Source: Rhynchosporium graminicola (Eukaryota; Ascomycota; Leotiomycetes; Helotiales; Ploettnerulaceae). Taken from it: a stretch of DNA of 64,000 nt. Of this stretch, positions 60,027 to 64,000 are shown one piece after another. Within the stretch, counting starts at the first letter, position 1, and every line of letters begins with the position of its first letter. The stretch is from the NCBI GenBank assembly GCA_900074885.1, contig FJUW01000023.1, forward strand, positions 590,909-654,908, in the 5' to 3' direction. The notes beneath the pieces were generated by a model. The model searched no databases. It worked only from the letters and a program-made list of their open reading frames with translations, and was not told the origin of the DNA. The position numbers and the translations under genes are program-made.

Positions 60027-61818
60027 CCAGCAGCAATACCGGATCCCCTCCACCCCTGAGCAAGATGCGCACGCCATACAACCAGGAGGGGAATAGTGCG
60101 CTGGCCACGCATGTTTCATCCGGAACGACGCTGCAGGACCCAGTCATTCATTCCTCACATCTCATTCGTGATGGTCCCCTCCAGTATTTCACAGCTCACA
60201 CTCTTTACGGAGTAGCTCGGAATCCCCAAAGAACGATTTCCCAGATCTCCAGGGGTTCAAGGTTTGGGATATCCCGTAGCGGTGCGGTACTGTACCTACT
60301 TGTGCATACATAGTACCATACTACCACATCTTCTTTTCCTACTGCCAGGGCCAGAGCTGGGGTTGATATAAGTTCCGATATCTTTTGGATGAACTAGCCG
60401 ATGCGATGCCATTTCATTTGCCCTGCTTTCTCTTCTACCGATGCTTTCTCCAGGATCCGTCCGTACTTGTAGCAGCTCTGCCACGCTGACCGCTTTCTCT
60501 GTGTTCGCGCTACCTGGCATATGCTTGGATTCTGGAAAGGTTGAGCGAGCGAATGGCCGGTGGCCGTGAACTTGGCCGGCTATCTTCAGGAAGAAGTGGC
60601 AGGTGCATGTTTATCCCGGACGGATAGTTGCGTCGCGCTCGTATCTGTTCACCGAAGTTCGATTACCTGGAAGGTTAGTGATGGTCAGAACAACATATCC
60701 TGTTCGAATTTTCCTAGCAGCACTAAGGGTTAGTAGGATTTCCCTTGCAGTGGAAGAAATATATATTACTTTCTTAGCGCCTGGTTGCTTGTGGTGGATA
60801 AGGTCCTAGGTATACAAAGCGACGACTTATCGATAAGAAGTATCAGAAAAATAAAAGATTGGGGAAGTCCATGGAAAAAGTCCTACAGCTTCTGATTAGG
60901 AAATTCCAAATTACAATTAGAGTCTCTTTCCTAAATCCCGCGTATCAAAACAACACTCGTGATGCCTTTGCTGGGCGGTGAGGAAGACTGGCGTCCGTGA
61001 TCACTGCCAGCCAGTACCGTCAAATTGCAGGTAAATTGCAGGCGAATGAGCAAACAACGTGAGTCGGGGCAGCTGCGATACTACAGTCAACCAGATAGCT
61101 GGGTAAGTGATTTGCATACGAAGTTTCCCCAATTAGTGATGGGGTGTTTGTTGGTCGATATCCATCAGAAAACTCCTTCGGCGGCTAGAGAATAGAATAC
61201 AATAGTAGGTTTCTATTGATTACTTGTATCACGAATTGTCATTTTCTTTGACGATGTTCCCTAACAGCTTCAACCAGTCAACCGTCCGAAATTGGCTCAT
61301 CCGATGTTTCTTGACGACAGCTGAGCCTCACATCATCGGCACGCTTTCGCTTGTCTCGTGATCATGAAGGGGATTTGAAAAATGGCCTGGCCTACATTGC
61401 AGTTTTAGATCTCTAGGAAAGAGGAGGAATGCTGGTGACACGAGAAAGGGATCTGGTCGGAGGTAGGTTTAAGTACTCCAATGGAGCGCATTCTGAGGAC
61501 AAGGAAAGTGGTAGCCAAAGTATAATCGTCGGTTCAAGATCTAGACTGACGCCGACGCGGGAAGACGAGGCTGTCGGCGCTGAGCTCATCGGCCCGTCCA
61601 ACCTGCGTGAGAGCAATGCCGTGCCTAACATCTTGTGAATCTCGAGGTTGACCGCTCACCTTGCAGTTGCCACAACCGCGATTTGTTCCCTTCTCTCACC
61701 TTTCGAGTCACCTTCGGTCTAGCTTAGGCAGTGAACTACCCCATCTGCGATCCTCAGCCCCGCATAAACACATGAGGAGCTTCGAGCCTTGACGAGGTAG
61801 CTGGCTGTGGTCTTGACC

Positions 61819-64000
61819 ATGACGGCCATTGGGCTTCAACAGCAGCAATCGCATGCGGCGCAACAGATCAACCTACGACAATCATCTCACTCTTCGAACA
61901 TGCCGTCGCGGCCACAAAGCTACACGTCCGCAGGACAAGCACAGCTCTTGCGACAAGAGCCTCCAATCCGGAATGGTAGCTCACCCCAACTGGGCCACCG
62001 ACCTGCAGTTAGCAATGAACCAGTAAATGAGAATGATCACCCACTCAGTAATCACAAGCACTCGACCGCTTCTAGCAAGAATGCTTCGAATTCGAATTCG
62101 AGTGAGCAAGCTCACCAGCGACGGGCTTCCCTTCAATCACGACCAACGTCTGCGCCCAATGGCGCTGCTGAGTCCTTACAAGAAGAATCGGGGACGGAGA
62201 TAGTCAGACGGAGACCGAAACCCTTGTTGCAGAGATCAAAGAGTGATTACGGGCCTCGAGGTGAAGACCAAGAGTCTGCGGAGGAGGATGTTCAGGATTG
62301 GGGTGCGAGACATGGTTTCGAAGATCACTACGCATCTGAAGAATATGTTTCCCAGTTGGCTAATGTGGGTTGTCCTTTCCATCTACATTCACAGCTTGGT
62401 CCCGCTAGCTCTATCGTACTTATTTCGACCTCCTTTCACCTCTGCCTATACTATTTCTGCTTGGGAAGGTTGTACTTGCATCACTATGGCAAAATGTCTA
62501 GGATCTCAAGATTCCATGAATTCCACAGAATTCTGGGAATCCCTAGAACTCAACACCTGGGAAGAAGATTTTGTGGTATTTCTAGAAGCGCCGTTTTTTC
62601 AGAGAGTCCTAGATGGGAGCCTGAACGGATGCAGCCAACGCCTCAGAGCACAAATCGAGACAACTTCCTCGTGGAAACACTTGCTTCCTGAAGGCACCCA
62701 TCGACGCTGGAGACTTCATAAGATCTTATCGAGCAGGGATCCACCAGAATTCAGTGCTGACAATGATTTACAGAACTGGTACATGTATTTTACGGACAAA
62801 CGCCATGAAACGACCGGTAATCCAAAGCCCAAATCAGCAAGCTACGAGCTCCAAGATTGGCGAATGAAGGATCGTCTTAAGACCGTCTCTGCTGCATTAG
62901 CGATATGCCTCAACATAGGGGTCGAGCCACCCGATCAGCTGAAGACAATACCTGGTGCAAAATTGGAAGCATGGCAAGACCCTACCACTCCTCCAGTTGC
63001 GAAGGCACTCGAGATCATAGGAAAGGCACTGCAGTCGCAATACGAGACACTAGCCATACGCACAAGATACAAGCAATATTTGGATCCTTCTGTGGACGAG
63101 ACGAAGAAGTTCTGTCAGTCCTTGCGGAGAAATGCAAAGGAGGAGAGGGTTTTGTTTCATTACAATGGTCATGGTGTCCCAAAGCCGACTGCTTCTGGTG
63201 AGATCTGGGTCTTCAACAAGAATTACACGCAATACATTCCCGTCTCCCTTTACGACCTTCAAGCATGGCTGCAAGCTCCTACATTTTACGTTTGGGACTG
63301 TTCGGATGCTGGCAACATACTCAGCAATTTCCACCGCTTCGCCGATAAGCACAAGACGGAGGAAGCCGATGCCCTTAAAGCAGATCCTAACTACATTACG
63401 CAAGCCTTCGAGCCATATATCCACCTGGCCGCTTGTGGTGTCAAGGAAAACCTTCCCACTAACCCGTTACTACCAGCTGACGTCTTCTCGTGCTGTCTTA
63501 CCACTCCCATCGAGATGGCTCTGTGGTTCTTCGTTCTCCAGAATCCTTTACCGTCTCAAATTACACCCGAGAGAGCCAAGAAGCTTCCAGGAAGGTTGCA
63601 AGAACGACGAACTCCCCTTGGAGAGCTCAATTGGATATTTACTGCCATTACTGACACAATTGCATGGACTACCCTGCCCCGGCCACTGTTCCGAAAATTC
63701 TTCAGACAAGATCTTATGGTCGCGGCTCTATTCAGAAACTTCCTCTTGGCCCAGCGAATCATGGCTACATACAACTGCCATCCCCAATCATACCCCGAAC
63801 TTCCAGACACTCACCAACATCCTTTGTGGGAGAGTTGGGATCTGGCTGTTGAAATGGCTCTTTCGCAACTCCCTATGCTTGAGGAGAAGGAAGAGGGAAT
63901 AAGACCTGACTATGAATTTCAGAACTCGACATTCTTCACTGAACAGCTCACCGCATTTGAAGTCTATCTCACACAAGGTGCTGTGACACACAAAGCTCCG
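61819..64000 (+). CDS. Kog1/raptor, TORC1 scaffold subunit (N-terminal part, runs off the window)
   Basis: ATG at 61,819 starts a Gln/Ser-rich N-terminus (MTAIGLQQQQSHAAQQ). Exon 1 ends at 62,364 after YVSQLAN. A probable 409-bp intron (GTGGGT donor; GCTGAC and TTTACAG at the acceptor) leads to exon 2 at 62,774: NWYMYFTDKRHETTG, as in fungal orthologues. The raptor N-terminal caspase-like (RNC) domain follows: LxDWRMKDRLKTVS, CLNIGVEPPD, VLFHYNGHGVPKPTASGE (the pseudo-catalytic His), VWDCSDAGN, LGELNWIFTAITDTIAW and FRNFLLAQRIM. The reading frame stays open to base 64,000. Kog1 presents substrates to TOR kinase. HEAT and WD40 parts lie beyond the window. Confidence 0.93.

Larger units (their letters stand above)
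58671..61818. other. Long intergenic region between divergent Tea1-like and Kog1 genes
   Basis: More than 3 kb with no supported gene. It holds (GGAGA)n at 58,994-59,023, (TCAGC)n at 59,487-59,513, (GA)n at 59,753-59,786 and (GATGCA)n at 59,997-60,026. ORFs such as 59,831-60,313 arise from these repeats. Long regulatory leaders for both genes are likely. Confidence 0.6.

Noticed and set aside
59831..60313. 160-codon ORF with Ala-Asp repeats
   Set aside because: Its composition comes from the (GATGCA)n microsatellite; three frames and both strands are equally open.
1..64000. CRISPR arrays, tRNA or rRNA genes, biosynthetic gene cluster
   Set aside because: None found by eye: tandem repeats lack CRISPR spacing, no cloverleaf was recognised, and no PKS/NRPS/terpene core gene is present.

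Overview
The window is nuclear DNA of a filamentous ascomycete (Pezizomycotina, plausibly a leotiomycete). The evidence is short GT-AG introns of 46-148 bp with CTRAY-type branch sites, typical fungal gene families (DUF3433, GH76, Tea1-type Kelch, SYLF/Ysc84, Kog1/raptor, Hrr25-type casein kinase), and a large block whose Gln codons have become TAA/TAG. That last feature is the signature of repeat-induced point mutation (RIP). No species can be named from the sequence alone.

Layout. Positions 1 to about 13,990 are an AT-rich, heavily mutated island. It holds a Ty3/gypsy retrotransposon in the order protease, RT, RNase H, integrase, and a 5'-truncated Ty1/Copia element joined to its 3' end. 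After these come a second LTR-like block, a four-copy tandem repeat of about 134 bp and a set of fossil genes. Two of the fossils are unusual: a minus-strand DDE integrase-core gene and, just upstream of it on the same strand, a histone H3-like gene. The H3-like fossil still shows two introns, and its stops fall on Gln positions of H3. Composition changes abruptly near 14,000.

From 14,000 to 37,000 lie: a tetraspan membrane protein (three exons); an acyl-protein thioesterase-like hydrolase; a DUF3433 membrane protein; a small membrane protein; a broken flavin monooxygenase gene; a frameshifted secreted repeat protein; an unrecognised single-TM protein with an in-frame TGA at codon 11; a GH76 mannanase; and a seven-exon ferric reductase.

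From 37,000 to 64,000 lie: casein kinase I (three exons); a gene-poor stretch of about 14 kb broken only by a small Cys-rich ORF, a SYLF protein and a decayed P-loop GTPase; an UNC93-like MFS transporter (five exons); a Tea1/KelA-like Kelch and coiled-coil polarity protein (four exons); and the 5' part of Kog1/raptor, cut by the window end. The housekeeping genes (CK1, Tea1, Kog1) have long upstream regions rich in microsatellites. The damaged genes concentrate between 23.7 and 29.3 kb and at 47 kb. No operon-like organisation or biosynthetic cluster is visible. The ferric reductase, transporter, mannanase and monooxygenase remnant are independent accessory genes.
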